The notes: a model not told the origin generated them from the sequence alone. A DNA stretch of 64,000 bases from Helopsaltes ochotensis (GCA_013400155.1 VXBM01000096.1:898265-962264), one strand, 5' to 3'. Counted from the stretch's first letter, positions 43,801-50,880 are shown. Numbers and translations: made by a program.

Positions 43801-46800
43801 CCTGCCTTGTGTGATGGAGTCTGGGGTATCAGGTGGAGGCCAAGGTACCACAGGTGTTTTTTTTCTCCCTCATACTTTAGAGGTCACTTTCACTGTCTGC
43901 ACCTACCATGAATAACACCTTTTACGGCGTATGTAAATATAAGTGCCAATGCTTCAAGCAGTCTGAGTGGGTTATTTGGGTTCAAATGTTAGTTAAAAGC
44001 ACAATAGCTTTGGTGCCTGAACACATTACTGAGACACTTAACTTACCTTTCTCCAGTATCTCGCTCCTGGGTAAGCCTCCCCACAGCTCCATCATGACCA
44101 TGGCAACAGGAAAAAATTTGACTTCCATTCCCAAGAAGGTAGGTGGCCCCTCAGATTTAATTTGTCCATGCATTTTTGTCTTCATTTTTGTCCCAGTGTT
44201 GATGGCATAACTGAGGGCCTGTGCCTTCTTAGCTTGTTCAGTAAATTGATCCATGGCATGAACCAGGGAGGGAATCCCCTGTCCAGCATGCCCAAAGGGC
44301 AGATCCTCAGTGCAGCATCTCATCTGTACTACAGCTTGTCTTTTGCAGCCACTGATTCTCTGATGGTCCATGGGGAGGAGGTTGTAGCAATGACATGCCC
44401 ATCTCATCCTCCTTCCTTTCCGTTATTCACAGACTCAGCACTACTTCCTGCTCTGCTTCCTGCTGAAATTCAGCCTGACCATTTGCTCCTGCCTCATCTG
44501 CTTCGGGTTCACCCTACATGAGTCCTGCAAAGGGGTGAACACCACGAGCCTCAACCTCACAGCCTGCTCCTCCATCATGCTGCACAGGTGAGGAACTGGG
44601 CATGGCACACACATCCCTTCTGCTCCTGCCCTTTCCAAGGAGGACTGATTCCATTCCTCTAACAAGCTTTAGCCTCTTTCATGACCCTCCAGGGCTGTAG
44701 CCTTGACAGCTACATCATTGCCCACCTCCTGGTACCAGGACAGCCTGAGCTCACACACAGACCCCTCAGCTGTTGAAGGAGGACACGGCCCTGGTGGGAA
44801 CAGGACAGACAGTTAAGTGCCCAACAGTTGACTTTCCTGTGTCCTCTCATTCACTAGCAATGCTTATGGTACTCCTGACTGGTTTGGGACATTTTCCAAT
44901 GCTCTCCTGGTAGCCCAGAAGCTCACAGCTGGCCTGATTGTTTTACACACAGGTAAGTCCCTTTTCCCAGAACCGCATTCCCTGCTCTGGGGGAAAACTT
45001 GCATCCTCTGTCTCTTTCTTTGCCCCCTATGCCAGAGCATAAACTCCCTGATAGAAGCAGACACTGCAGTGGTGTGGCCTCACAGCATAGGCACAAAGCC
45101 CCCTGTCTCACTAAACATTACCCTGGCAGATTAAAGACAACACCCTCAGAACTGATTCTGCTTCCTACCTGGTGAAGTGCTGGTTTTGTCCAGTCTCACC
45201 AGAATAGCCAAATCCCTGTTGCCTTCTTGAAAGTTAGTAGCAGCACCTGTAGCTCTCCAAAAATATTCCCTGCTTCAAAAGTGTTTATATCCCTGATGCT
45301 ATTCTGTGAAGTATCCCATTGCCTTCCCACAAAAGGCACTGATGCAGCTGACTGTTAGAGAGCTGGAAGCCTTTTTAAACCCTCTGGAGGGTGTGAAGCC
45401 AGCTCCTGGCTGACCTTCATCACTTGCACCCATTGCCTGGCAGAGTAGGTCCAGCTGTTCCCTGACGACGCTGAAGGGTCTCAGCTCCCTGTCCCTTATG
45501 TCCCATGGTGCTGGGCAGAGCACTGTGTGTTGAGATGGCCAGGTGTCCAGTCTAACAGAAATGCTTCCTGATTTGCTCTCTAGCTTTGGAGAGAGTAGGT
45601 TGCAGTAGTTTTATGTCCCTCAGATCACCAAGGCAAGGTAGGATTGCTGTTCCTGGCAGCTGTTTGGAAGAGCCCATGTGAAAGCTGAGCAAATGCTTGG
45701 TCCTGAACAGACAGCCCTGGGTCTCTGGCTAAATCTCTCTCTGGGATGGAGCTTTCCTCTGTTGCAGCCCTGGAACAAGGTCACACCCACCAATGTCTCA
45801 CTCCCCAAGACCTGGGCCTTTGCCTGCTCTGTTTTAGCTCCCATGCTATGAACCAACCTCACAGTGAATAATGCTGTGCAGTACAATCACTGCACTGCCC
45901 CCACCTGCATTCCAGGGACTTGGAATTGCTGTGAGGAGCCTGGTCTGAAAGAGCCTTGAATGGTAGGCTGGTTCCAGGGACATGAACCCCATATGCCTTA
46001 GGAGTAAGAGGTGTTGATGTACCCTGTAAAGTATGTGATGCTAAATAATCCCCTTTTCCCTGCAGTGTTCATATCCATCACCCACGTCCATCGCACCAAG
46101 CCCCTGTGGAAGAAGAGCCCGCTCTCAAACCGTTGGTGGACGCTCACTGTGGCTGTTGTGTGAGTACCCCCAGGCTCTGGGGAGGTGTTCCAGGATGCTG
46201 GAGCAAGGAGGGGCCCAGGCCCACTCCAGCACCAGTTTGCTGGTGCTGAGGACTATCAAGTACATGGCAGTTGATCTCCACTGCTGAACTGGTGAAGGGT
46301 CTCTGTTATGAGCGTTTCATTTGAGCCTGAACCCTGATCTGCAGATCCTGGGAAGGTTGTCAAGTCTGCTGAGATTTACTGTGTCTGTTTTTAATCTTAG
46401 AGTGCTGGGGCAAGTGGCACAGACTGTGCTGGACCTGAAACTCTGGGAAAACCTCAATTCTTCTTTGACCTTTAACCATGTCTCCATCTCTCCGGTCTCA
46501 TGGCTCCTGGGTTTTCTTTCCTTGGTCCTTGTGGTTATCATCAATGAAATTGTCAAGCTGCATGAAATCAGGTATGGGGGTTGTAGGGAGGATGGGGAGA
46601 ATACCCAGGAGGGGAGGGCTGAAGCCTCCCTCCAGCCTGGCCTTGGGCTGCAAAAAATAATGATGCCCAGGGAACAGGGTGGGGAACAAAAAGGAAAAGC
46701 TGATCGCATTGTGTAAATCACCTGGCTGTTGTGTGCAGGCCCACGTTCCACCTCCCAGGGAGGAAGCGCAGGGGAGGAAGGAGGGTCAGACAAGGGCAGT

Positions 46801-47489
46801 GGCAGTGATTGGGAGCAGGAAGGGAGAACAAAATTTCCTTATCTCAAACCAAAGGGAGGGAGACATCCAAGGTCTGTGCAACACCAGTATGGAATTGGGG
46901 AGGGCTGTTCTCTCGGTCTTGTCCCATGAGGATAGAGGCATTGAATCACAGCAGAGGAAATGTGCCTTCACACAGAGCCTGGACTGTGGGACTCATTTTC
47001 ACGGAAAGTGGCTGAAGCCAAGAATGAGTAGCAGGCAAAGTGACTGGCTGTTCTTTCCAGCACAGGGAGCAGCCGGAGCTGGGAGTCAACGCTAATGAAC
47101 ACTGATTCAGGAAATGGGCTGGGGAGGCAAAGCAACGGGAATTACAGGGAGCCCTGATGGGGATAGACAACATCTCAGTTCCTGCAAAGAGTTTCTGGAC
47201 CTTTCTGCTGTGTCTGGTGTCCCTGGAGATGGGATTTAGCTGGATAGGGTAGGACTGAGACCATGCGTTGCTCTCTGGATTTGATTCCCCTCCCAGGCTA
47301 CCACAGCCCTCAGGTCAGGAGTTTCCCTGCTTCTTGGGGCTAGCAGCTCAGGAATGGCAGTGGGGCAGTCTTACCTTTCACCCCTCTACATACTGACTCC
47401 CTTTCTTCTTTTCCAGGGTCCGTGTCCGTTACCAAAAGAGGCAGAAGTTGCAGTTTGAAACCAAGTTGGGGATGAATTCACCATTTTAA
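7816..47489 (+). CDS. TMEM94: TMEM94, ten-span P-type-ATPase-like membrane protein (whole gene, 31 coding exons)
   Basis: The joined exons encode 1360 residues, close to the human protein of about 1356, with the same exon order and strong identity throughout. Ten hydrophobic spans are visible near residues 70-85, 96-113, 281-300, 317-337, 1093-1116, 1123-1143, 1169-1192, 1233-1255, 1271-1292 and 1311-1328. The layout is that of a P-type ATPase: an actuator-like segment LVEGDVVALRPGQ (180-192) between spans 2 and 3, a large cytoplasmic region after span 4 with DKQGIL (415-420) where catalytic pumps have DKTGT, SHGTADIILEAC (704-715) where they have a KGA motif, and a degenerate hinge GSSANL (1003-1008). 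The protein ends LGMNSPF. It has been reported as an endoplasmic-reticulum Mg2+ ATPase-like protein, and biallelic human variants cause a neurodevelopmental disorder. The start lies in a strong context (GCC ATG G) and gives MDLKEK, as in the human protein. Transport function is inferred from the family. Confidence 0.97.
9145..9215 (+). repeat. CR1 LINE 3'-end fragment
   Basis: The stretch reading CTAGATGATCTTTAATGTC followed by CTTTCAATCCAAACCATTGT matches the 3' end of avian CR1, which ends in short ATTCTATGA-type repeats. Here the tail is decayed to TGTGTAATTATTATT. It is in sense orientation and heavily truncated at 5', as most CR1 copies are. Confidence 0.75.
12459..12512 (+). CDS. TMEM94: Candidate alternative first coding exon of TMEM94
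   Basis: An ATG at 12459 opens 18 codons (MLFKQADLWIPHQGKCRK) ending exactly at a consensus donor AAA|GTAAGT, in the phase needed to join coding exon 2 (19183). The frame has no stop upstream back to 12372. The start context is poor (C at -3, C at +4). I know of no matching isoform, so it may be a chance ATG with a cryptic donor. Confidence 0.25.
14036..14165 (-). repeat. MIR-like ancient SINE fragment
   Basis: The stretch with GAGAAACTAAGGCATAGAGG, followed by a decayed version of the downstream block, resembles the antisense core of MIR (a GAGGAAACTGAGGC-type motif, then sequence for the conserved donor-like region). It lies in a TMEM94 intron. Identity is low, so the family assignment is tentative. 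Confidence 0.45.
17757..17771 (+). repeat. Short (GT)n microsatellite
   Basis: Seven and a half GT units lie in TMEM94 intron sequence. No function is indicated. Confidence 0.9.
19183..19302 (+). CDS. TMEM94: TMEM94 coding exon 2 (residues 9-48)
   Basis: Borders are CCTCAG| and AAG|GTGAGG, both at codon boundaries. It encodes the N-terminal cytoplasmic segment with STRKAL-like SLGLTTKKAL and a charged helix LEGHQKERKK that matches the human LEGHLRERKK. Confidence 0.96.
19979..20106 (+). CDS. TMEM94: TMEM94 coding exon 3 (residues 49-91, TM1)
   Basis: Acceptor CCTTGCAG, donor AG|GTGAGC. It encodes EVWRSSFL, the cysteine-rich NRCSCFHWPG stretch and transmembrane span 1 (residues 70-85). Confidence 0.96.
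20683..20819 (+). CDS. TMEM94: TMEM94 coding exon 4 (residues 91-137, TM2)
   Basis: The codon AG|C is split at the acceptor GTGTGAAG, which has a weak pyrimidine tract. The exon encodes span 2 (VNALALFLLLLLDLLMIG) and the following basic helix GRQERLKCREVERRL. Donor AACG|GTGAGG. Confidence 0.95.
21454..21650 (+). CDS. TMEM94: TMEM94 coding exon 5 (residues 137-202, actuator-like segment)
   Basis: Acceptor GATTTCAG, donor AAG|GTAACT. It encodes YPDLHMPYAPSWSLHWAYRD and LVEGDVVALRPGQ, the segment that corresponds to the LVPGDIV-type actuator-domain entry of P-type ATPases. Confidence 0.97.
22267..22418 (+). CDS. TMEM94: TMEM94 coding exon 6 (residues 203-253)
   Basis: Acceptor TTCTAG, donor GTCAG|GTGGGT. 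It encodes DDEHIVLEPGDLFPPFSPPP, including a second GD turn, and ends within the arginine before WCLEMALSRP. Confidence 0.97.
22661..22763 (+). CDS. TMEM94: TMEM94 coding exon 7 (residues 253-287, start of TM3)
   Basis: Acceptor CTTTTAG, donor CTG|GTAGGT. It encodes SRPVTALDNERFTVQSVML and the first residues of span 3. Confidence 0.97.
23066..23152 (+). CDS. TMEM94: TMEM94 coding exon 8 (residues 288-316, TM3)
   Basis: Acceptor ATTGCAG, donor CAG|GTAAAG, phase 0 at both ends. It completes span 3 (AGFLIINAMRFIF) and the short loop SWQYTLLQLQ. Confidence 0.97.
23656..23772 (+). CDS. TMEM94: TMEM94 coding exon 9 (residues 317-355, TM4)
   Basis: Acceptor TTTTTCAG, donor CTG|GTAGGT. It encodes span 4, VNGVLPILPLLFPILWV, whose repeated prolines recall the proline-broken M4 helix of P-type pumps, then GEARVLAQMSKAS. 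Confidence 0.97.
25500..27240 (-). mobile_element. Decayed CR1/L3-type LINE, antisense, in TMEM94 intron 9
   Basis: Long AT-rich intron sequence shows, in the right order on the minus strand, the blocks of amniote CR1-type LINE ORF2 and its 3' portion. Near 26040-26170 it reads like the block with TTTATCAGTCAAATTTGTAA followed by a GTCAAAAAAGATATCA stretch. Near 26300-26345 a CCTTTTTGGGCATTGGCACC block corresponds to the reverse-transcriptase region. Near 26500-26660 a third block corresponds to the part upstream of the polymerase. Near 25500-25800 the 3' blocks around ATATTCCAG and TTTAGTCACTGC follow. Many indels break every frame, so no protein is encoded. The exact ends are uncertain. Confidence 0.7.
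27493..27549 (+). CDS. TMEM94: TMEM94 coding exon 10 (residues 356-374)
   Basis: A 57-nt exon with acceptor TTGCTGCAG and donor CAG|GTACTA. It encodes LAKFSEDTLSSYTEMVSSQ, the start of the large cytoplasmic region. The human counterpart is LAKFSEDTLSSYTEAVSSQ. Confidence 0.97.
27550..29392 (+). other. TMEM94: TMEM94 intron 10, 1.8 kb
   Basis: No gene is supported. A short MIR-like fragment lies at about 28925-28985 on the + strand, around ACTTGGGCAAGTTACCTCACC-type sequence. The rest has no pattern I recognise. Confidence 0.6.
28925..28985 (+). repeat. MIR-like fragment
   Basis: The phrase CTTGGGCAAGTTACCTCACC matches the most conserved MIR sense block (ACCTTGGGCAAGTTACTTAACC type). The flanks are too worn to align by eye. 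Confidence 0.45.
29393..29497 (+). CDS. TMEM94: TMEM94 coding exon 11 (residues 375-409)
   Basis: Acceptor CCTCCTCAG, donor ACT|GTGAGT. It encodes EMIRCIWSHF and the SPTLSFTSSLLHSLGSVT stretch leading to the phosphorylation-like motif. Confidence 0.97.
30100..30264 (+). CDS. TMEM94: TMEM94 coding exon 12 (residues 410-464, DKQGIL motif)
   Basis: Acceptor TGTTCTAG, donor GAG|GTGAGT. It opens VLCCVDKQGILSW, with aspartate 415 in the place of the phosphorylated aspartate of P-type ATPases, then the conserved KVEPPHDSHEDLTDELSTRS and FCHPEMEDE. Confidence 0.97.
30498..30707 (+). CDS. TMEM94: TMEM94 coding exon 13 (residues 465-534)
   Basis: Acceptor TTCCACAG, donor CAG|GTGAGA. It encodes PHERDALLSGPL, a hydrophilic low-complexity stretch, and SKHPSGSNVSFSKDTEGGEE, a serine- and acid-rich linker that is probably disordered and phosphorylated. 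Confidence 0.97.
30877..31192 (+). CDS. TMEM94: TMEM94 coding exon 14 (residues 535-640)
   Basis: The largest coding exon of the gene (316 nt). Acceptor GGACCAG, donor ATAG|GTGAGG. It encodes EDFVCDYHLEMLSLSQDQQN, FDDSNWHMHLNSLKPLGLNV and the CNASVTERLCRFSDHLCNIA block, nearly identical to the human protein. Confidence 0.98.
31386..31422. repeat. Small inverted repeat
   Basis: GCACTATCC and its exact reverse complement GGATAGTGC are separated by 19 bases, in intron sequence shortly upstream of a MIR-like fragment. No role is suggested. Confidence 0.5.
31560..31685 (-). repeat. MIR-like ancient SINE fragment
   Basis: CATTTTACAGATGGGAAAAT followed by GGAGGCATAGGGG and GAGGTTAGAGGTAAC reproduces the antisense MIR core in order (CATTTTACAGATGAGGAAAC type, GAGGCA, GAGGTTAAGTGAC). 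ACCTGGAGACTTGAACTC then fits the GGGTTCGAATCC region. It lies between coding exons 14 and 15. Confidence 0.6.
31931..32104 (+). CDS. TMEM94: TMEM94 coding exon 15 (residues 640-698)
   Basis: Acceptor GTGTTTCAG, donor ACCA|GTAAGG. It encodes GFTPGAKDLFKQENYLALYR and TKRRPPLSHMINLFVKDTTT. Confidence 0.97.
32105..35354 (+). other. TMEM94: TMEM94 intron 15, 3.25 kb
   Basis: No gene is supported. It contains a run of fifteen T at 34381-34395, after GTTGTTG. I see no clear LINE or LTR ends in the rest. Confidence 0.6.
34381..34395 (+). repeat. Poly(T) run
   Basis: Fifteen consecutive T. It could be the reversed A tail of a worn retroposed copy, but no body of such an element is recognisable on the left. 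Confidence 0.85.
35355..35457 (+). CDS. TMEM94: TMEM94 coding exon 16 (residues 698-732, KGA-like motif)
   Basis: Acceptor ACACTTCAG, donor ACAG|GTGGGC. It encodes STEQMFSHGTADIILEACTD. HGTADIILEAC aligns with the KGAPEIILSRC-type nucleotide-domain motif of P-type ATPases, with lysine replaced. Confidence 0.97.
36642..36859 (+). CDS. TMEM94: TMEM94 coding exon 17 (residues 732-805)
   Basis: Acceptor CCACATAG, donor GATG|GTATGT. It encodes KKVLDFYQRACLSGYCSAFA and YKPMHCALSSQLNGKCIELV, then the basic serine-rich QSSRRNSWSSD segment. Confidence 0.97.
38060..38241 (+). CDS. TMEM94: TMEM94 coding exon 18 (residues 805-865)
   Basis: The acceptor (GCATGCCTGAAG|AA) has an unusually poor pyrimidine tract, but phase and human homology require it. 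Donor AAG|GTAAGC. It encodes FMGMVSSQYQARLDIVRLID and CIRFVYFSLEDELKSK, which correspond to the DPPR-to-TGD part of the phosphorylation domain in degenerate form. Confidence 0.95.
38442..38580 (+). CDS. TMEM94: TMEM94 coding exon 19 (residues 866-912)
   Basis: Acceptor CCCACAG, donor CAGG|GTGAGA. It encodes VFAEKMGLETGWNCHISLTP and SEIPPSSPSHAGSLHDDLHQ, almost invariant relative to the human protein. Confidence 0.97.
39193..39308 (+). CDS. TMEM94: TMEM94 coding exon 20 (residues 912-950)
   Basis: Acceptor CTGCTCCAG, donor AGG|GTGAGG. It encodes VSRDDVEGLLLMEEEGHSDL and FQPTDSDIPSFLEDCNR, an acidic linker. Confidence 0.97.
39728..39786 (+). repeat. Tandem duplication of about 33 bp
   Basis: Two copies of a CAGAGAT-(TACAG or ACGG)-ATTAAAAAAAA-TCTT unit lie at 39728-39755 and 39761-39786 in the intron between coding exons 20 and 21. 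Confidence 0.8.
40181..40280 (+). CDS. TMEM94: TMEM94 coding exon 21 (residues 951-984)
   Basis: Acceptor CTTTTTCAG, donor GAGA|GTAAGT. It encodes AKLPRGIHQVRPHLQNIDNV and PLLVPLFTDCTPE. Confidence 0.97.
40722..40736 (+). repeat. Short (CT)n microsatellite
   Basis: A 15-base alternating T/C run in the intron between coding exons 21 and 22. Confidence 0.85.
41687..41795 (+). CDS. TMEM94: TMEM94 coding exon 22 (residues 984-1020, degenerate hinge)
   Basis: Acceptor CTCTGCAG, donor ATCAG|GTGGGG. It encodes MCEMIKIMQEYGEVTCCLGS and SANLRNSCLFLQSDI, which lines up with the GDGxNDAPAL hinge region of P-type ATPases, but the hinge reads GSSANL. Confidence 0.98.
42338..42527 (+). CDS. TMEM94: TMEM94 coding exon 23 (residues 1020-1083)
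   Basis: Acceptor CCTTGCAG, donor CAG|GTGAGC. It encodes SIALDPLYPSRCSWETFGYA and LQLSGQLNSLPCSMSFRQEE, then IIRLIEQ before the second membrane block. Confidence 0.97.
43047..43124 (+). CDS. TMEM94: TMEM94 coding exon 24 (residues 1084-1109, TM5)
   Basis: Acceptor CTTCCAG, donor CAG|GTGAGT, phase 0 at both ends. It encodes ARHATYGIRK and span 5 (CFLFLLQCQLTLVVIQ). Confidence 0.97.
43515..43600 (+). CDS. TMEM94: TMEM94 coding exon 25 (residues 1110-1138, TM5-TM6)
   Basis: Acceptor CTGTCCAG, donor CTCAG|GTGAGT. It encodes FLSCLVQLPPILSTTDIVWL and the start of span 6. Confidence 0.97.
44057..44138 (+). CDS. TMEM94: TMEM94 coding exon 26 (residues 1138-1165)
   Basis: Acceptor TTTCTCCAG, donor AAG|GTAGGT. 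It encodes SISLLGKPPHSSIMTMATGK and NLTSIPKK, the cytoplasmic loop between spans 6 and 7. Confidence 0.97.
44433..44587 (+). CDS. TMEM94: TMEM94 coding exon 27 (residues 1166-1217, TM7)
   Basis: Acceptor TATTCACAG, donor CACAG|GTGAGG. It encodes span 7 (HYFLLCFLLKFSLTICSCLI) and a loop with N-glycosylation sequons at N1201 (NTT) and N1206 (NLT), which fits a luminal position. Confidence 0.96.
44858..44952 (+). CDS. TMEM94: TMEM94 coding exon 28 (residues 1217-1249, TM8)
   Basis: Acceptor ATTCACTAG, donor ACAG|GTAAGT. It encodes WFGTFSNALLVAQKLTAGLI and the first half of span 8. The loop before it diverges from the human protein, as expected for an exposed segment. Confidence 0.95.
46066..46159 (+). 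CDS. TMEM94: TMEM94 coding exon 29 (residues 1249-1280, TM8-TM9)
   Basis: Acceptor TCCCTGCAG, donor GTTGT|GTGAGT. It encodes VFISITHVHRTKPLWKKSPL and the start of span 9. Confidence 0.96.
46401..46571 (+). CDS. TMEM94: TMEM94 coding exon 30 (residues 1280-1337, TM9-TM10)
   Basis: Acceptor TAATCTTAG, donor ATCAG|GTATGG. It encodes VLGQVAQTVLDLKLW, a luminal loop with an NSS sequon at N1299, and span 10, ending NEIVKLHEIR. Confidence 0.96.
47417..47489 (+). CDS. TMEM94: TMEM94 coding exon 31 with stop codon (residues 1337-1360)
   Basis: Acceptor CTTTTCCAG. It encodes RVRVRYQKRQKLQFETKLG and ends GMNSPF before TAA at 47487-47489. The human tail is the same. Confidence 0.98.
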
Positions 47490-47730
47490 AAGCACCCAGC
47501 TCAAGTTCCCGGAGCCAGGGCCAAACAGCCACTGGGAGAGTGGCTGCACCAAAGGTTCAGGGAGTTTTCTGTCACACATGCAAACCAGACAATCTCCTGG
47601 CAAAACTACATCTGCACCTTCCTGCGGCCCCAGGCAGGGATCCCCCCCATAGGTATGCAGCCCCTTCCCAGCCTGCCAGGTACCCTCACAGGAACCCGCA
47701 AGCTCTGGTGCCTGTTCAGGCTGTTCTTCC

Positions 47731-47745
47731 TTTATTTATTTATTA
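47731..47745 (+). promoter_or_regulatory. TMEM94: AU-rich element in the TMEM94 3' UTR
   Basis: TTTATTTATTTATTA contains overlapping ATTTA pentamers and the TTATTTATT nonamer, the class of element recognised by mRNA-stability proteins. It sits about 240 bases after the stop codon in otherwise GC-richer sequence. Confidence 0.55.
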
Positions 47746-48573
47746 CTAGAGGTATTTGTTAGTATCATGGTGATGCTAAGATGAAGCGACTCCTTTCCTC
47801 TTTGTGAGCAGATGGGTTTCCTGGGCCTGGCAGGAGAATCTGGGACCAGTAGGGCTGCTGAAGCAAGAGATCTCTATTGAAACCCGTTTTGGTTTTCCAT
47901 CTCTGCCTGCTTTCCGTGTGTGCATGCCTGTGCATGCCCTCCCCACCTTCCTGCCCTGTGTCCCGGGACAAAGGAGCCATCCCTCTTGCAGTCCTAAGCG
48001 TGCTGGGAACTCACATTCCCGAAGGGACAGTGGGAAGGGTCTCTGGACAGCCGGGCTGTGCCAGCCCTGCCCTCTAGTGTCGTTGTCACAGCCATGTGCT
48101 GGCAGAGGAGGGATGAGACAGGGCTTCGGGAAAAGCTGCCTGTGATCCTCTGGTCTGGTGCAGAGGGAGGGCAGCTCTGCCTGCCTGCAGGGAGCCAGCA
48201 TGGCTCAGCTTCCTGCAGCCCTGTTGAACCAGCTTTTATCTTCTTTAACAACCCCCAGAGAGATTTTATAGCTGTTCTCCTGTTTGTGATCTGAACTGCT
48301 GTTCTGCTTCAGTAATGTGCCTGCTTGAGAAAACCACAGCTCGAGATAAAGCCTGAGCCCTGACTATCTTGCCCTAGAAGGAGGGGATGTCTTTCCAGGC
48401 AGGATATCTGCAACTTGCAGTTGTGACTAATACAGAGCTGGCAAATGGCTCCTTTCCCAATCCCAGGATTGTGTTGCATCCAGTTCTTGCTCCCCAAGGC
48501 ACAGGGAACCCCCACCAATCATGTCTGTCTGTGATAGTGCTGGGAAGTCTCTCCCCTCTCTGCTAATGCCTTC

Positions 48574-48765
48574 ACACAGAACCACAGAATGGTTTGGGTT
48601 GGAAGGGGCCTTAAAGCTTATCTTGTTCCACCTCCTGCCACAGGCACTCTGCCATATGCAGGGACACCTTCCTCTATCCCAGGGTGCTCCAAGTCCTGTC
48701 CAACCTGACCTTTAACAATTTCAGGGATGAGGCAGCCACAACCTCCCTGGGCAAGATCTGCTCAG
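48574..48765 (-). mobile_element. CR1 LINE 3' fragment, antisense, in the TMEM94 3' UTR
   Basis: It opens with two CACAGAA(C/T) units and GGTTTGGGTTGGAAGGGGCC, then CTCTGCCATATGCAGGGACA and CAGGGATGAGGCAGCCACAA, the reverse complement of the avian CR1 3' UTR in the correct order. It is truncated in the usual way. It is the clearest evidence that the host is a bird. Confidence 0.88.
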
Positions 48766-50079
48766 TGTTTTTTTGGAGGGCTCTTTGTTTGCCTTGGGAG
48801 GACCCTCCTCTGAGGGTTGCAGGAAACCATGATCTGCCCCAGTGCAACACAAGCTCCTGAGCTCTGACCAGACCCCATCTATACTGGGAGCACTGGTCCT
48901 GTTATGGGCTGACAGCCAAGGGCCACACAGGAGCACACAGGCTTAGCTACCAGAATATTTGCAGCTCATGGAGATACTGATTCTAGTTCTAAACACTGAC
49001 TAAAGCTGGTAAATCCTGGCCTGTTTTTGGTCCCAACATTAACACTACAATATTCATCTGTTACTTCCTCTTTGGTACCAGATATTAACAAATGGCACCT
49101 GGTCCCTCCTGGGCAGGCAGGGAACTGGCTGGAACTCCCAAGCTCTGCCCTGCTGCTCCACCTTGTCTTCCTCACTTTTCAGCATAACCAGAAACCATGG
49201 ACACGGCTGAGTGTCTCTAAGCAATACCCTCACCCTGCTGTGGGGCTGATAGAGGAGCAGAGCTGGGTACAGCCAACCCCTGAGCTCTGGGAACACACTG
49301 AGGATACTGGAGGGGGGCAGCTGAGGGTGTTCCAAGCCGTGGACTCAGTTCCTGCAGTTGGGGGGCGATGTGGAGATCCCATGCTGGCAGGATTGCATGT
49401 GATAGGGAGCTAGCAGCTCCCTGGGGAAGCACAAGGCTCTTCCCTGGCGCCACAGCAGTGTCTGCCCACCTTTGCCAGCCAGGCTGGACTGTGCCCTCAC
49501 TCCCCTGGCACCTGCAGGGCTCAGGGAGAACAAGCTGCACTTTTCTCAGCCTCAATGCCGGCTCCAGATCTGTGACACCTGGCCCCCAAGAAATCAGCTT
49601 TCCTTATTGATGCCAGGGTCGGGTCACAAGTGGGATCTCATCTCCTCTGTGGCTGAGCTGAGCTGGAGTCAGAGGCAGCACAGAGCTGCTCACTGCTGTC
49701 CCAGCTTTCAGCCCACCCAGAACTCGGCTCTTGCCCTGTGCCATGAACTGTTGTAGGTGTTAAAAGGCAGAAGATTCCACAGCTTCCTGCTGGCTACACC
49801 TTGCTCTGGAGGAGGCACCTTCAAGGTTTCCTCCTCTGGGTGATCACAAATGTTTATTTTCCTGCATCCTCCTTCTCCAGCTAGACTTGGAGGGAGCTAA
49901 AGTGTATGAATGAAGCCTTTAGTATGGTCTTGCCAGTGCCACCCTTCCCTCAGGCCACTCAAGTGTCTAAGGGTCAGAGTGCATAGCTTCAGAAGGAAAT
50001 TTCCTACATCAAGATGTTTTTAAATGCTGTATATTTTATATTAAATTTTTTGGGATGTATGTAAAAATATTTCATTTGT

Positions 50080-50162
50080 ATTAAAGCTTGTAAATTGTAT
50101 AAAAAAGAAAAAGAAGACACAAACCCAGACCCACAAGCATCCAGTATATGAATGGCAATAAA
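50080..50162 (+). terminator. TMEM94: TMEM94 poly(A) signals (ATTAAA 50080, AATAAA 50157)
   Basis: ATTAAA at 50080-50085 and the canonical AATAAA at 50157-50162 lie on the + strand in the right place after the last exon. GTTGGGAACGAGTTTG follows the second signal and could serve as the downstream element. Confidence 0.65.
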
Positions 50163-50182
50163 TGATTGTCTTGGATAACACA

Positions 50183-50880
50183 GACGAGTTGGGAACGAGT
50201 TTGCACCCAGCAAAGGAAGGAGGTAAAAATTTCTGTGGCTGCTGTGGTCACAAGGTCTGGTTTTCCTGTTGTAGGGACATAGCCTGAAAGCTTTGATGGT
50301 CCTGGGATCCAGTTCTGGCCTTTTTCCCACTTTCTGCTCAGCTTTGGGTAAATCTCTGAAAGCCTCTTCCTACAGAGTAAGTTTGCTTACCTGGTGGTTT
50401 CCTGGATCCCAGACACTGCTTCAGTTGAGGCTGCCAGCAGTTTGAATCCCTCTAGATGGATGAAAAGTCAGGGTGAACTGGAAGAGGCACTGGGAGCACT
50501 GGAGACAAGCAGTGGTGGGATAAGGAGGCCTCGGCTGCTTGTCCTGAGCAAAGCAGGCACTGGGGTGACAGTGGCCACACTCTGAGCAGGCAGGAGGAGG
50601 AAGGAATGCTCTGCCTAGCACATGGGGATAATGGAGGTGTCATGGGCAGAGCTGGGCACTGGAACACTGGGACACCAGTGCTATCACCACGTTGTTGCCG
50701 CGGCGGTGAGACTCACACTGAACATGAACCTCACAGGAGGTGACTGGGACTCACCATGGGAGATTATTTGAGCAACCCTGGAGCATTCAAGGGACAGGAT
50801 AAAGCTGATCCTCGATGGACTTCAAGCAGGAGACAAGCTTGTGCCATTTGACATAAACGACACAATTAGGGAAAACTAAA
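50183..50880. other. Gap between the convergent genes
   Basis: About 0.7 kb separates the predicted 3' ends of TMEM94 and CASKIN2. I see no gene and no repeat in it. If either gene uses a further poly(A) site, the transcripts would overlap here. Confidence 0.5.

Larger units (their letters stand above)
47490..50182 (+). other. TMEM94: TMEM94 3' UTR
   Basis: Untranslated sequence from the stop codon to about 20 bases after AATAAA at 50157-50162. It contains an AU-rich element (47731-47745) and an antisense CR1 copy (48574-48765). No further open frame here resembles a protein family. The cleavage site is inferred from the poly(A) signal. Confidence 0.65.
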
